Assembly (NCBI GenBank): GCA_035536455.1
Contig: DATLOC010000009.1
Span: 35,704 to 99,703, forward strand
DNA: 64,000 nucleotides
Reading direction: 5' to 3'
DNA from: DASUNQ01 sp035536455
GTDB lineage: Bacteria > Acidobacteriota > Thermoanaerobaculia > Multivoradales > UBA5704
The translations under genes and the position numbers were made by a program. The first letter of the stretch is position 1. Each line of letters begins with the position of its first letter. This document shows, piece after piece, positions 52,926 through 61,323 of this stretch. The notes beneath the pieces were generated by a model. That model saw only the letters and a program-made list of their open reading frames with translations. It was not told the DNA's origin and did not search any database.

Positions 52926-54599
52926 ATGGATCCGAGGTTCTCGGTTCGCAGCGTCCTGCTGGCGGCGGCCGCTCTGCTGCTGCTCGCCCCTCAGGTGCTT
53001 CTCGCCGCTCCACCCGCCAACCGGCCGACCGTCGGCCAGGCGCTGCACCACGACGTCTCCGCCACCTTGAGCGAGCTGGCGGCGTCCGTCCCGAAACAGG
53101 CCAAGCCCGATCGCGAGGTCAACCCGCTGCGGCCGCCGGCCGAGCGCGCCGGCAAGCCGGACGTCGCCGGCAAGGAAGATCCTCTGCGCCAGACCGCGCC
53201 CCAGGGACCGTCGGCCCAGGCGACGCCGCTGCCGACCGTCAATTTCGAAGGCCTGAGCGACGACGACAACGCCGCGATCGTCGGCGGCCGGATCGTGCCG
53301 CCCGACACCGAGGGCGACGTCGGGCCCAATCACTACGTGCAGTGGATCAACCTGATCTTCGCCATCTACAACAAGACCGGCACGATCATCTCGGGCGGCG
53401 GCCCGTTCGCCGGCAACGCCATCTGGGCCGGCTTCGGCGGCCCCTGCCAGAACAACAACGACGGCGACCCGATCGTGCTCTACGACCACCTCGCCGACCG
53501 CTGGCTCTTCAGCCAGTTCTCGATCAACGAGGGCATCGAGTGCGTGGCGGTGACGACCGGCAGCGACCCGCGCGGCCCCTACCATCGCTGGGCCTTCCTG
53601 GTCTCCCCGGGCGAGAACAACGACTATCCGAAGTTCGGCCTGATGCCGGACGCCTACTACCTGTCGCTGCGCGACTTCCCCTCCGGCGACGGCACCTTCG
53701 CCAGCGCCGTCGCCTTCGACCGCGCGGCGATGCTGGCCGGGAACGCGAACCCGACCTTCGTCAAGTTCAGCATGCCCTGCCTCAACAACAACTGCCCGGA
53801 CGGCATCCAGCCGCCGCACCTCGAAGGGCCGGCGCCGGCCGCGGGCACGCCCGGCATCTTCAGCCGCGCCTGGGACGACGACTTCGACGGCCCTTTGACC
53901 GGCGTCGACGGCTACCGCCTGTGGAGCTTCGACCCGGACTTCGTGACGCCCGCCAACTCGACCTTCACCGAGCTGCCGATCGTCCCGGCCGGCGCCGACT
54001 TCGACAGCACGATGTGCGGCTTCTTCCAGCGCGGCTGCATCTCGCAGCCCAAGCCCGGCGAGCGGCTGGACCCGATCGACGAGCTGCAGATGTACCGCGC
54101 GCAGTACCGGCACTTCGCGACCCACGACACGTTGATCATCAACACCACGGTGGACGCCACCGGCCGCAACGTGGCGGGGATCCGCTGGGCCGAGCTGCGC
54201 AACAACGGCGGCGGCTGGACGCGCCACCAGGACAGCACCTACGCCCCGAACGACGGCCTGCACCGCTGGATGGGCTCGGCGGCGATGGACGAGAACGGCA
54301 ACATCGCCCTGGGCTTCAGCGTCACCGGCAAGAACGTCTTTCCGTCGGTGCGCTACACGACGCGGACGGCGACGGACCCGCTGGGGACCCTGCCGGGCGG
54401 CGAGGTGACGCTGGTCGCCGGCTCCGACGTCCAGACCCAGTCGTTCAACCGCTGGGGCGACTACTCGACGATGAGCGTCGATCCGGCGGACGGCTGCACC
54501 TTCTGGTACACCCAGGAGTATCAGCGCAACGACGACGCCCGGCGGGATTTCGACTTCAAGACCCGCATCGGCGCCTTCAAGATGGCGGGCTGCAACTAG
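52926..54599 (+). CDS. Large secreted protein of unknown function, beta-propeller-like
   Basis: A 557-residue protein with signal peptide (VRSVLLAAAALLLLAPQVLLAAP), a Pro/Lys-rich spacer to about 105, then a beta-rich region with regularly spaced W/Y/F-rich strands (GDVGPNHYVQWINLIFAIYNKTG; LYDHLADRWLFSQFSI; PYHRWAFLVSPGENNDYPKFGLMPDAYYLS). Paired Cys (CLNNNC, CGFFQRGC) suggest disulfides. It resembles exported propeller-like proteins in Acidobacteriota, but no enzyme motif is visible. The second of two ATGs was chosen since it is spaced about 8 nt from CGGAGGAGG; the first is too close. Confidence 0.7.
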   Translation: MDPRFSVRSVLLAAAALLLLAPQVLLAAPPANRPTVGQALHHDVSATLSELAASVPKQAKPDREVNPLRPPAERAGKPDVAGKEDPLRQTAPQGPSAQATPLPTVNFEGLSDDDNAAIVGGRIVPPDTEGDVGPNHYVQWINLIFAIYNKTGTIISGGGPFAGNAIWAGFGGPCQNNNDGDPIVLYDHLADRWLFSQFSINEGIECVAVTTGSDPRGPYHRWAFLVSPGENNDYPKFGLMPDAYYLSLRDFPSGDGTFASAVAFDRAAMLAGNANPTFVKFSMPCLNNNCPDGIQPPHLEGPAPAAGTPGIFSRAWDDDFDGPLTGVDGYRLWSFDPDFVTPANSTFTELPIVPAGADFDSTMCGFFQRGCISQPKPGERLDPIDELQMYRAQYRHFATHDTLIINTTVDATGRNVAGIRWAELRNNGGGWTRHQDSTYAPNDGLHRWMGSAAMDENGNIALGFSVTGKNVFPSVRYTTRTATDPLGTLPGGEVTLVAGSDVQTQSFNRWGDYSTMSVDPADGCTFWYTQEYQRNDDARRDFDFKTRIGAFKMAGCN

Positions 54600-55156
54600 C
54601 GGCTTTCCGCCGCCAGCCGCGCGAGCAGCGTCCGCCAGGCGCGGCCGCGGTGGCTGGCGGCGTCCTTCTCGGGGCCGGCGAGCTCGCCGAAGGTGCGGGT
54701 CTCGCCGGCCGGCAGGAAAACCGGATCGAAGCCGAACCCCTGATCACCGCGGCCGGGGAGGACGAGAGTCCCCTCGGCCGCGCCTTCCGCCACTAGCTCG
54801 CCCGCCGCGGAGCGGGCGAGGAGCGCGCAGCGGGCGGTGGCCCGCACGTCGCCCAGCGCCGCCGCGGCGCCGGCGATCCCCTCCGCGCCTACCGCGTCCA
54901 GCATCCACTTGACCAGCGGCCCCGGGAAGCCGTTGAAGGCGGCGAGCTCCAGCCCCGCCTCCTCGACGACCAGCCGCCGGCCGAGCCGGCTCCAGGCCTC
55001 GTCGGCCTTGGCGCGCAGGACTTCCAGCAGGTCGAGCGATTGGATCTCGGGGAGATCGAGGGCGACGGCTTCGAGGTCGGCGCCGGCGAGGCGGCGGGCC
55101 TCGGCGAGCTTGCCGGGGTTGCCGGTGACGAGGACGAAGGGGAAGCGCGCGCTCAG
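54596..55156 (-). CDS. rdgB: RdgB/HAM1-like XTP/dITP pyrophosphatase with apparent CTG start
   Basis: This house-cleaning enzyme hydrolyses non-canonical purine triphosphates. The frame reads FPFVLVTGNPGKLAEARRLAG, EIQSLDLLEVLRAKADEAW, VVEEAGLELAAFNGFPGPLVKW, GFGFDPVFLPAG and KDAASHRGRAWRTLL, giving 186 residues of the right length. The usual VED motif has Glu66 in place of the catalytic Asp. No ATG, GTG or TTG lies between the upstream coaE region and the first ATG (residue 85), so initiation is most likely at CTG, which shares CTGA with the coaE stop, matching the NTGA pattern seen elsewhere here. Confidence 0.82.
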   Translation of the reverse strand: MSARFPFVLVTGNPGKLAEARRLAGADLEAVALDLPEIQSLDLLEVLRAKADEAWSRLGRRLVVEEAGLELAAFNGFPGPLVKWMLDAVGAEGIAGAAAALGDVRATARCALLARSAAGELVAEGAAEGTLVLPGRGDQGFGFDPVFLPAGETRTFGELAGPEKDAASHRGRAWRTLLARLAAESR

Positions 55157-55767
55157 CCGGCCCCCCCTTCGCGCAGTGCCGCGATCTGCCCCAGCTCGGT
55201 CACCAGCGCGGCCACCTGCGCGGTGAGCGCCGCGAGGTCGCCGTCGTTCCAGACGACCCGGTGAGCAGCGGCGCGGCGGGCTTCCCCCTCCCCCTGCGCC
55301 GCGAGCCGGGCGCGCGCCTCCTTCTCGTCCATGCCGCGCTCGACCGCCCGGCGCAGGCGCACCTCCGGGTCCGCCTCGACCGTCACGATGAGGTCGAAGC
55401 CGGGGCCGTAGCCGGCCTCGACCAGGAGGGTCGCCTCCAGCACGACGATGCCGTCCCCGTCCGCGGCGACCTCCTCGAAGCGGCGGCGGACCAGCGGATG
55501 GATCGCCGCTTCCAGGGCGCGCCGCGCCTCGGCGTCGGTGAAGACCCGCCGCGCCACGACGGCGCGATCGACGGACCCGTCCGGCGCCAGCGCTTCGTCG
55601 CCGAAGAGCGACTGCACCGCGGCGACGCCCGGAGCGCCCGGGCGGTAGAGGTCGGCGACCAGCTCGTCGGCGTCGATCACCCGGGCGCCGCGCTCGACGA
55701 GGAGGTCGGCGACGGTCGACTTGCCGCTCGCCAACCCGCCGGTGAGGCCGACGCGCAGGGCGCTCAC
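55153..55767 (-). CDS. coaE: Dephospho-CoA kinase
   Basis: CoaE phosphorylates dephospho-CoA in the last step of CoA synthesis. The 204-residue protein begins (GTG) with SALRVGLTGGLASGKSTVADLL (P-loop at 10-17). DADELVADLYRPG, AIHPLVRRRF and IVVLEATLLVEAG follow the standard CoaE order, with the lid region RAVERGMDEKEARARLAAQ. It overlaps folD upstream (GTGA) and rdgB downstream (CTGA), forming a coupled housekeeping chain. Confidence 0.94.
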   Translation of the reverse strand: MSALRVGLTGGLASGKSTVADLLVERGARVIDADELVADLYRPGAPGVAAVQSLFGDEALAPDGSVDRAVVARRVFTDAEARRALEAAIHPLVRRRFEEVAADGDGIVVLEATLLVEAGYGPGFDLIVTVEADPEVRLRRAVERGMDEKEARARLAAQGEGEARRAAAHRVVWNDGDLAALTAQVAALVTELGQIAALREGGAG

Positions 55768-56708
55768 GGGGAGGTCGGGACGGAGGCCGCCGCGCCCCGG
55801 CGGGCGCGGGCGGCGTCGAGGGTGTTGGCGAGGAGCATCGCCACGGTCAGCGGGCCGACGCCGCCGGGGACCGGGGTGATCGCCGCGGCCAGCGGGGCGA
55901 CGCGCGCGTAGTCCACGTCGCCGGCCACGACGTGTCCCCGGCGCGCCAGCTGCCCGCGGCGCTCGGCGTCGCCGGGGAAGAGGCGCTCGCACTCCTCCGG
56001 GTCGTCGATCCGGTTGATCCCCACGTCCACGACCACCGCGCCTTCCCGCACGTGCTGCGGCCCGATGAGGCCGGGGCGGCCGACCGCGGCGAAGAGGAGG
56101 TCTGCGGTGCGGGTGACGGCGGCGAGGTCGCGGGTGCGGGAGTGGCAGACCGTCACCGTGCAGTGCTCGCGCAGGAGGAGGGCGGCCAAGGGCTTGCCGA
56201 CGATGTCGCTGCGGCCGACGACGACCGCGTGGCGGCCGGCGAGCGGCACCGCGGAGCGGCGTAGGAGCTCGAGGACGCCGCGCGGCGTCGCCGGCACGAA
56301 GCCGGGGCGCCCGAGCCAGAGACGGCCGACGCTGACCGGGTGGAAGCCGTCCACGTCCTTGGCCGGGTCCACCCGGTCGAGGACCCGCCGCTCGTCGATC
56401 CCGGCCGGCAGCGGGAGCTGCACGAGGATGCCGTCGATCGCGTCGTCGCGGTTGAGCCCCTCGACGGCGGCGAGGAGGCGCTCCTCGCCGGCGTCGGCGG
56501 GCAGGCGGAGGGTGCGGCTCTCGATCCCCACCTCCGCCGCGGCCTTCTCCTTGGTCTCGACGTAGAGGCGGGAAGCCGGGTCGTCGCCGGCGAGCAGGGC
56601 GGCGAGCCCCGGCGGGCGGCCGCCGGCGGCCAGCAGCTCGCGGACGCCCGCGGCGACTTCCGCCCGCACCTGCGCCGCCACCGCGCGGCCGTCGAGGAGG
56701 CGGGTCAT
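55764..56708 (-). CDS. folD: Bifunctional methylenetetrahydrofolate dehydrogenase/cyclohydrolase
   Basis: FolD interconverts 5,10-methylene-THF and 10-formyl-THF using NADP. The 314-residue protein has LAALLAGDDPASRLYVETKEKAAAEVGI with the catalytic Lys, DGILVQLPLPAG, KDVDGFHP, VVVGRSDIVGKPLAALL and the C-terminal ITPVPGGVGPLTVAMLL. I chose the ATG giving MTRLLDGRAV, which shares ATGA with the ubiE stop; an ATG 24 nt earlier would extend into ubiE. Confidence 0.95.
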   Translation of the reverse strand: MTRLLDGRAVAAQVRAEVAAGVRELLAAGGRPPGLAALLAGDDPASRLYVETKEKAAAEVGIESRTLRLPADAGEERLLAAVEGLNRDDAIDGILVQLPLPAGIDERRVLDRVDPAKDVDGFHPVSVGRLWLGRPGFVPATPRGVLELLRRSAVPLAGRHAVVVGRSDIVGKPLAALLLREHCTVTVCHSRTRDLAAVTRTADLLFAAVGRPGLIGPQHVREGAVVVDVGINRIDDPEECERLFPGDAERRGQLARRGHVVAGDVDYARVAPLAAAITPVPGGVGPLTVAMLLANTLDAARARRGAAASVPTSP

Positions 56709-57424
56709 GGGCGCTTTCCCAGGTAGAGACAAACGGTGCCGCCCGCGAGGTCGCGCCAGGCAAGCTCGACAAAGCCGGCTGCCCTCAAACGGTCCAGGAA
56801 ATCGTCGCGCTGAGGAAACTCCAGGACCGAAGAGGGCAGGTAGGAGTAAGCGGAGCCGCGCGGCGAGAGGAGCCTGCCGATCCGCGGGAGAAGGCGGCGG
56901 AAGTAGAAGAGATAAAGGGCGCGCAGGGCCCGCGCCCGCGGCAGCGCGAACTCCAGGATCGCGACGCGCCCTCCGGGACGCACTGCTCTACTCAGCTCTT
57001 GGAGTCCCCCATCCAGATCGGCCACGTTGCGCAAGCCGAAGGCGACGGTGGCGCCGTCGAAGTGGCCGGCGGGGAAGGGGAGGGCGAGGGCGTCCGCTGC
57101 CAGCGGCACCGGCCGCCGTCCATCCTCCTTACCCGATCTTTCAAACTTCGGCCGCGCCAAAGCCAGCATCGGCACGCAGAAGTCGGCCGCCACGACCCTC
57201 AGGCCGCGCCGCCGCAGCGCCAGCGCCTGATCGCCCGTGCCGGCGCAGAGGTCTAGGACGCGCGAGCCCGCCGGCAGCCCCAGCGCCGCTGCCGCCCGCC
57301 GCCGCCAGACCAGGTCGAGGGAGCCGGAGAGCAGATGGTTCAGCAGGTCGTAGCGCGGCGCCACCCCCGCGAACATGTCGCGGATCGCAGCCCCCGACTT
57401 GTCGATCCCGGCGGCGCTCGGCAT
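56705..57424 (-). CDS. ubiE: Quinone-biosynthesis C-methyltransferase UbiE/MenG
   Basis: This SAM-dependent methyltransferase acts on demethylmenaquinone or the ubiquinone precursor. The 239-residue protein has FAGVAPRYDLLNHLLSGSLDLVWRR, the SAM loop VLDLCAGTGDQALAL, GATVAFGLRNVADLDGGLQEL and YLPSSVLEFPQRDDFLDRL, matching the UbiE/MenG family. Acidobacteria mainly use menaquinone, so MenG activity is more likely. It is the first gene of the minus-strand chain ubiE-folD-coaE-rdgB and is divergent from rplM. Confidence 0.93.
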   Translation of the reverse strand: MPSAAGIDKSGAAIRDMFAGVAPRYDLLNHLLSGSLDLVWRRRAAAALGLPAGSRVLDLCAGTGDQALALRRRGLRVVAADFCVPMLALARPKFERSGKEDGRRPVPLAADALALPFPAGHFDGATVAFGLRNVADLDGGLQELSRAVRPGGRVAILEFALPRARALRALYLFYFRRLLPRIGRLLSPRGSAYSYLPSSVLEFPQRDDFLDRLRAAGFVELAWRDLAGGTVCLYLGKRP

Positions 57425-57450
57425 GGGCGGTTAGTGTACAGGTCGGCGCC

Positions 57451-57479
57451 TTGACAACCTGCGGGTCAATCCCTAAGAT
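57451..57479 (+). promoter_or_regulatory. Sigma-70 promoter of the rplM-rpsI-rpsB unit
   Basis: TTGACA, 17-bp spacer, TAAGAT, about 75 bp upstream of the rplM start. The leader that follows contains two mutually exclusive hairpins (CGAGG 57497-57501, CCTCG 57506-57510, CGAGG 57517-57521), which could serve ribosomal protein autoregulation. Confidence 0.75.
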
Positions 57480-57552
57480 CCTGGTCCTTTGCGCCGCGAG
57501 GGAAACCTCGGTCAGTCGAGGCATGCGCGCGCAGGTTCGGACCGGAGACCCA

Positions 57553-57996
57553 ATGCACAGGACGTACAGCCCGAAGCTCGCCGAGATCGAGCACCGCTGG
57601 TGGGTCGTGGACGCCGCCGGGGTGCCGCTCGGGCGGATGGCGACGGTGGTGGCGACGTTGCTCACCGGCAAGCACAAGCCCACTTACGCGCCGCACATCG
57701 ACACCGGCGACTTCGTGATCGTGCTCAACGCCGAGAAGGCCGTGCTCACCGGCCGCAAGGAAGACGAGAAGGTCTACTACCGGCACAGCGGCTACCCGGG
57801 CGGGCTCAAGAAGGAGACCGCCGGCCACTTGCGCCGCCGCCGGCCGACGCAGCTCGTCGAGCGCGCCGTCTGGGGGATGCTCCCCAAGAACAAGCTCGGC
57901 CGCCAGCAGCTCCGCAAGCTCAAGGTCTACGCCGGCGGCGAGCACAAGCACCAGGCGCAGCAGCCCACCCCCTACGACCTGGCCGCCGCCTCCTGA
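57553..57996 (+). CDS. rplM: 50S ribosomal protein L13
   Basis: A 147-residue ribosomal protein. RTYSPKLAEIEHRWWVVDAAGVPLGRMATVVA, GKHKPTYAPHIDTGDFVIVLNAEK, RHSGYPGGLK, LVERAVWGMLPKNKLGRQQLRKLKVY and GGEHKHQAQQP are the L13 signatures. It is the first gene after a near-consensus promoter and is followed 32 bp later by rpsI, the universal rplM-rpsI pair. The ATG lies behind CCGGAGACCCA. Confidence 0.97.
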   Translation: MHRTYSPKLAEIEHRWWVVDAAGVPLGRMATVVATLLTGKHKPTYAPHIDTGDFVIVLNAEKAVLTGRKEDEKVYYRHSGYPGGLKKETAGHLRRRRPTQLVERAVWGMLPKNKLGRQQLRKLKVYAGGEHKHQAQQPTPYDLAAAS

Positions 57997-58028
57997 GCCG
58001 GCCCGCCGCGACGATCGAGGAGACCAGA

Positions 58029-58421
58029 TTGAACGAGGTCCGCTACTACGCCACCGGGCGCCGCAAGACGGCGAACGCCCGCGTCTACCTGCGCCCCGGC
58101 TCGGGCGTGGTCGAAGTCAACGGCCGCAGCCTCGACGAGTTCTTCCCCAACGAGGTGCTCAAGATGGTCATCAAGCAGCCCCTGCTGCTGACCGAGACGG
58201 CCGAGAAGTTCGACATCACCGTCACGGTCGAGGGGGGCGGCAGCGCCGGGCAGGCCGGGGCGATCCGCCACGGCATTTCGCGCGCCCTGCTCGAGTTCAA
58301 CGGCGAGCTGCGCGACCGGCTGAAGACGGCGGGCCTCCTCACCCGCGACCCGCGGAAGAAGGAGCGCAAGAAGTACGGTCAGAAGGGCGCGCGCGCCCGC
58401 TTCCAGTTCAGCAAGCGGTAA
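58029..58421 (+). CDS. rpsI: 30S ribosomal protein S9
   Basis: A 130-residue protein with TTG start preceded by CGAGGAGACCAG. YYATGRRKTANARVYLRPG, GGGSAGQAGAIRHGISRALLEFN, LLTRDPRKKERKKYGQKGARARFQFSKR are the S9 signatures, with the conserved C-terminal SKR tail that reaches the P-site tRNA. It lies between rplM and rpsB in the same unit. Confidence 0.97.
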   Translation: MNEVRYYATGRRKTANARVYLRPGSGVVEVNGRSLDEFFPNEVLKMVIKQPLLLTETAEKFDITVTVEGGGSAGQAGAIRHGISRALLEFNGELRDRLKTAGLLTRDPRKKERKKYGQKGARARFQFSKR

Positions 58422-58431
58422 GGAGGATCAC

Positions 58432-59202
58432 TTGGCCGAAGTCACCATGAAGGAGCTGCTCGAGGCGGGAGTCCACTTCGGGCATCAGACGCGGCGCTGG
58501 AACCCGAAGATGAAGCCCTACATCTTCGGCAAGCGCAACGGCATCTACATCATCGACCTGCAGAAGACCTTGAAGCTGTTCAAGGAGGCGGCGGACTTCG
58601 TCTCCGGCCTGGCGGCCGAGGGCAAGCGGCTCCTCTTCGTCGGCACCAAGCGCCAGGCGCACGACGCGGTCTCCGAGGAGGCCCGGCGCTGCGGCGAGTT
58701 CTCGGTCACCAACCGCTGGCTGGGCGGGACGCTGACCAACCACGTCACCATCCGCAGCTCGGTCGAGCGCTGGAAGGAGATCGAGGGGCGCCTCGCCGAC
58801 GAGAAGGGCCAGCTGACCAAGAAGGAGCGGCTGCGCCTCGAGCGCGAGCGCGACAAGATGGTCAAGAACCTCGAGGGCGTGCGCGACATGGAGGAGCTGC
58901 CGGACGCGCTCTTCGTCGTCGACCCCAAGAAGGAGTACATCGCGGTGTCGGAGGCCAACAAGCTGGGGATCCCGGTCATCGCGTTGGTCGACACCAACTG
59001 CGACCCGGAGCTGATCCACTACATCATCCCCAGCAACGACGACGCGATCCGCGCCATCCGCCTGTTCACCTCGCGCATCGCCGACGCCTACCTCGAAGGG
59101 TCGGGGCGGCTCGAGCGGGAGATGGAGATCGAGAGCAAGGACATGGGCCCGGGGCCGGCGCTGCGGCCGGAACCGGCGCTGGGGAGCCCGGCCCCGGCGT
59201 AG
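58432..59202 (+). CDS. rpsB: 30S ribosomal protein S2
   Basis: A 256-residue protein with TTG start behind AAGGAGGATCAC. VTMKELLEAGVHFGHQTRRWNPKMKPYIFG, GIYIIDLQKTL, FVGTKRQA, NRWLGGTLTN, a coiled-coil insertion (LTKKERLRLERERDKMVKNL) and IVALVDTNCDPELIHYIIPSNDDAIRAI-type sequence (here VIALVDTNCDPE) are S2 hallmarks. The C-terminus is a Gly/Pro/Ala tail. It follows rpsI by 10 bp; a hairpin with T-run separates it from tsf. Confidence 0.97.
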   Translation: MAEVTMKELLEAGVHFGHQTRRWNPKMKPYIFGKRNGIYIIDLQKTLKLFKEAADFVSGLAAEGKRLLFVGTKRQAHDAVSEEARRCGEFSVTNRWLGGTLTNHVTIRSSVERWKEIEGRLADEKGQLTKKERLRLERERDKMVKNLEGVRDMEELPDALFVVDPKKEYIAVSEANKLGIPVIALVDTNCDPELIHYIIPSNDDAIRAIRLFTSRIADAYLEGSGRLEREMEIESKDMGPGPALRPEPALGSPAPA

Positions 59203-59251
59203 GGGACGGCAGGCTCGCCCCGCCGCCCGCGGCCGCGGTTCGGCGGAAGGG

Positions 59252-59291
59252 AAAGGTCAGTCGAACCTAGGTCGAGCTGACCTTTTCTTTT
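59252..59291 (+). terminator. Intrinsic terminator or attenuator between rpsB and tsf
   Basis: AAAGGTCAG pairs with CTGACCTTT around an inner TCGA/TCGA stem and is followed by a T-rich tract (TTTTCTTTT). It lies 50 bp after the rpsB stop and 32 bp before tsf, and would end or reduce read-through between the two. Confidence 0.8.
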
Positions 59292-59322
59292 ATCCGCACG
59301 CAGGAATCCAAGGAGAAGAAGG

Positions 59323-59966
<644 letters not shown>

Positions 59967-59970
<4 letters not shown>

Positions 59971-60710
59971 CGGACGCCGGGGCGCCGCAAGCGGCGCCGC
60001 AGCCGGCCTACCGCCGGGTGCTGCTCAAGCTCTCGGGCGAGGCCCTGATGGGGGAGCAGTCCTTCGGCCTCGACGAAGCGGTGGTGGCGGGGATCGCCGA
60101 CGAGCTGGCGGAGGTGCACGCCCTCGGGGTGCAGCTCGCCATCGTGGTGGGCGGCGGCAACATCATCCGCGGCCTGGCCGCCAGCCACCGCGGCATCGAC
60201 CGGGTGACCGGCGACTACATGGGGATGCTGGCGACGGTGATCAACGCCCTGGCGCTCCAGGACGCGATGGAGAAGCGCGGCGTGCCGACCCGCGTGCAGA
60301 CGGCGGTCGAGATCCACGAGGTGGCCGAGCCGTTCATCCGCCGGCGGGCGATCCGCCACCTGGAGAAGGGGCGGGCGGTGATCTTCGCCGCCGGCACCGG
60401 CAACCCCTTCTTCACCACCGACAGCGCCGCCGCCCTGCGCGCCAACGAGATCCACGCCGAGGTGCTGCTCAAGGCGACGCGGGTGGACGGCCTCTACACC
60501 GCCGACCCCCACCTCGACCCCAAGGCCGAGCTGCTCGGCGAGGTGAGCTACCAGCAGGTGCTCGAGAAGGACCTCAAGGTGATGGACGCCGCGGCCATCA
60601 GCCTCTGCCGCGACAACGGGGTGCCGATCGCCATCTTCAACCTGACGCGGCCCGGCAACGTCCGCCGCGTGGTGTGCGGGGAGCGGGTGGGCTCGATCGT
60701 CCGCGCCTGA
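59967..60710 (+). CDS. pyrH: UMP kinase
   Basis: PyrH phosphorylates UMP to UDP. The 247-residue amino acid kinase family protein has RRVLLKLSGEALMGEQSFG, VVGGGNIIRGLAA, DRVTGDYMGMLATVINALALQDAME, VIFAAGTGNPFFTTDSAAALRA, KATRVDGLYTADP and MDAAAISLCRDNGVPI, all conserved. The N-terminus has a short Ala/Pro/Gln extension. The ATG overlaps the tsf stop; frr follows 12 bp later. Confidence 0.96.
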
Positions 60711-60722
60711 AGGAGGAGAGAG

Positions 60723-61283
60723 ATGGAGATGAAGGCCGTGTTCACCGAGGTCGAGCAGCACATGAAGCACGCCGTGGACCACCTCCACCACGAGCTCAAG
60801 CACCTGCGCACCGGCCGGGCGTCGCTCGCCCTGCTCGACGGCATCGTCGCCGACTACTACGGCACGCCGACGCCGCTCAACCAGCTCGCCAACCTCTCGG
60901 TGGCCGACGCCACGATGCTCGTCGTCCAGCCCTACGACCCGACCCAGATCGCGGCGATCGAGCGGGCGATCCGCAAGTCGGACGTGGGGCTCAACCCCGC
61001 GAACGACGGCAAGGTGATCCGCATCCCGGTGCCGGCCCTGACCGAGGAGCGGCGCAGGGAGATCGTGCGCCGGGCCCACGATCTCGCCGAGCACGCGCGC
61101 AATGGCGTGCGCCAAGCGCGCCGGGAGGGCAACGACAAGCTCAAGAAGATGGAGAAGGAACACGAGATCGGGCAGGACGACGAGCGGCGCGGCCTCGACG
61201 AGGTGCAGAAGCTCCACGACCACTACATCGCCGAGATCAGCGGCGCCCTGCAGAAGAAAGAGCAACAGATCATGGAGGTGTGA
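60723..61283 (+). CDS. frr: Ribosome recycling factor
   Basis: RRF splits post-termination ribosomes with EF-G. The 186-residue protein has the hinge and tip motifs LKHLRTGRASLALLDGIVADYYGTPTPLNQLANLSV, VQPYDPTQIAAIERAIRKSDVGLNPANDGKVIRIPVPALTEERRREIV and ARNGVRQARREGNDKLKKMEK. It is behind AAGGAGGAGAG. A short palindrome starts at its stop codon. Confidence 0.97.
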   Translation: MEMKAVFTEVEQHMKHAVDHLHHELKHLRTGRASLALLDGIVADYYGTPTPLNQLANLSVADATMLVVQPYDPTQIAAIERAIRKSDVGLNPANDGKVIRIPVPALTEERRREIVRRAHDLAEHARNGVRQARREGNDKLKKMEKEHEIGQDDERRGLDEVQKLHDHYIAEISGALQKKEQQIMEV

Positions 61284-61301
61284 CCGCGCGCAGCGCGGTC
61301 A
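61281..61301. repeat. 8-bp palindrome at the frr stop
   Basis: TGACCGCG and CGCGGTCA flank a 5-nt loop, beginning at the frr stop codon itself. It may stabilise the frr mRNA end or attenuate read-through. The bases that follow (CCTGAGCGCAGCGAAGGATCT) are the inverse of the short repeat near 27.24 kb. Confidence 0.5.
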
Positions 61302-61323
61302 CACCCTGAGCGCAGCGAAGGAT

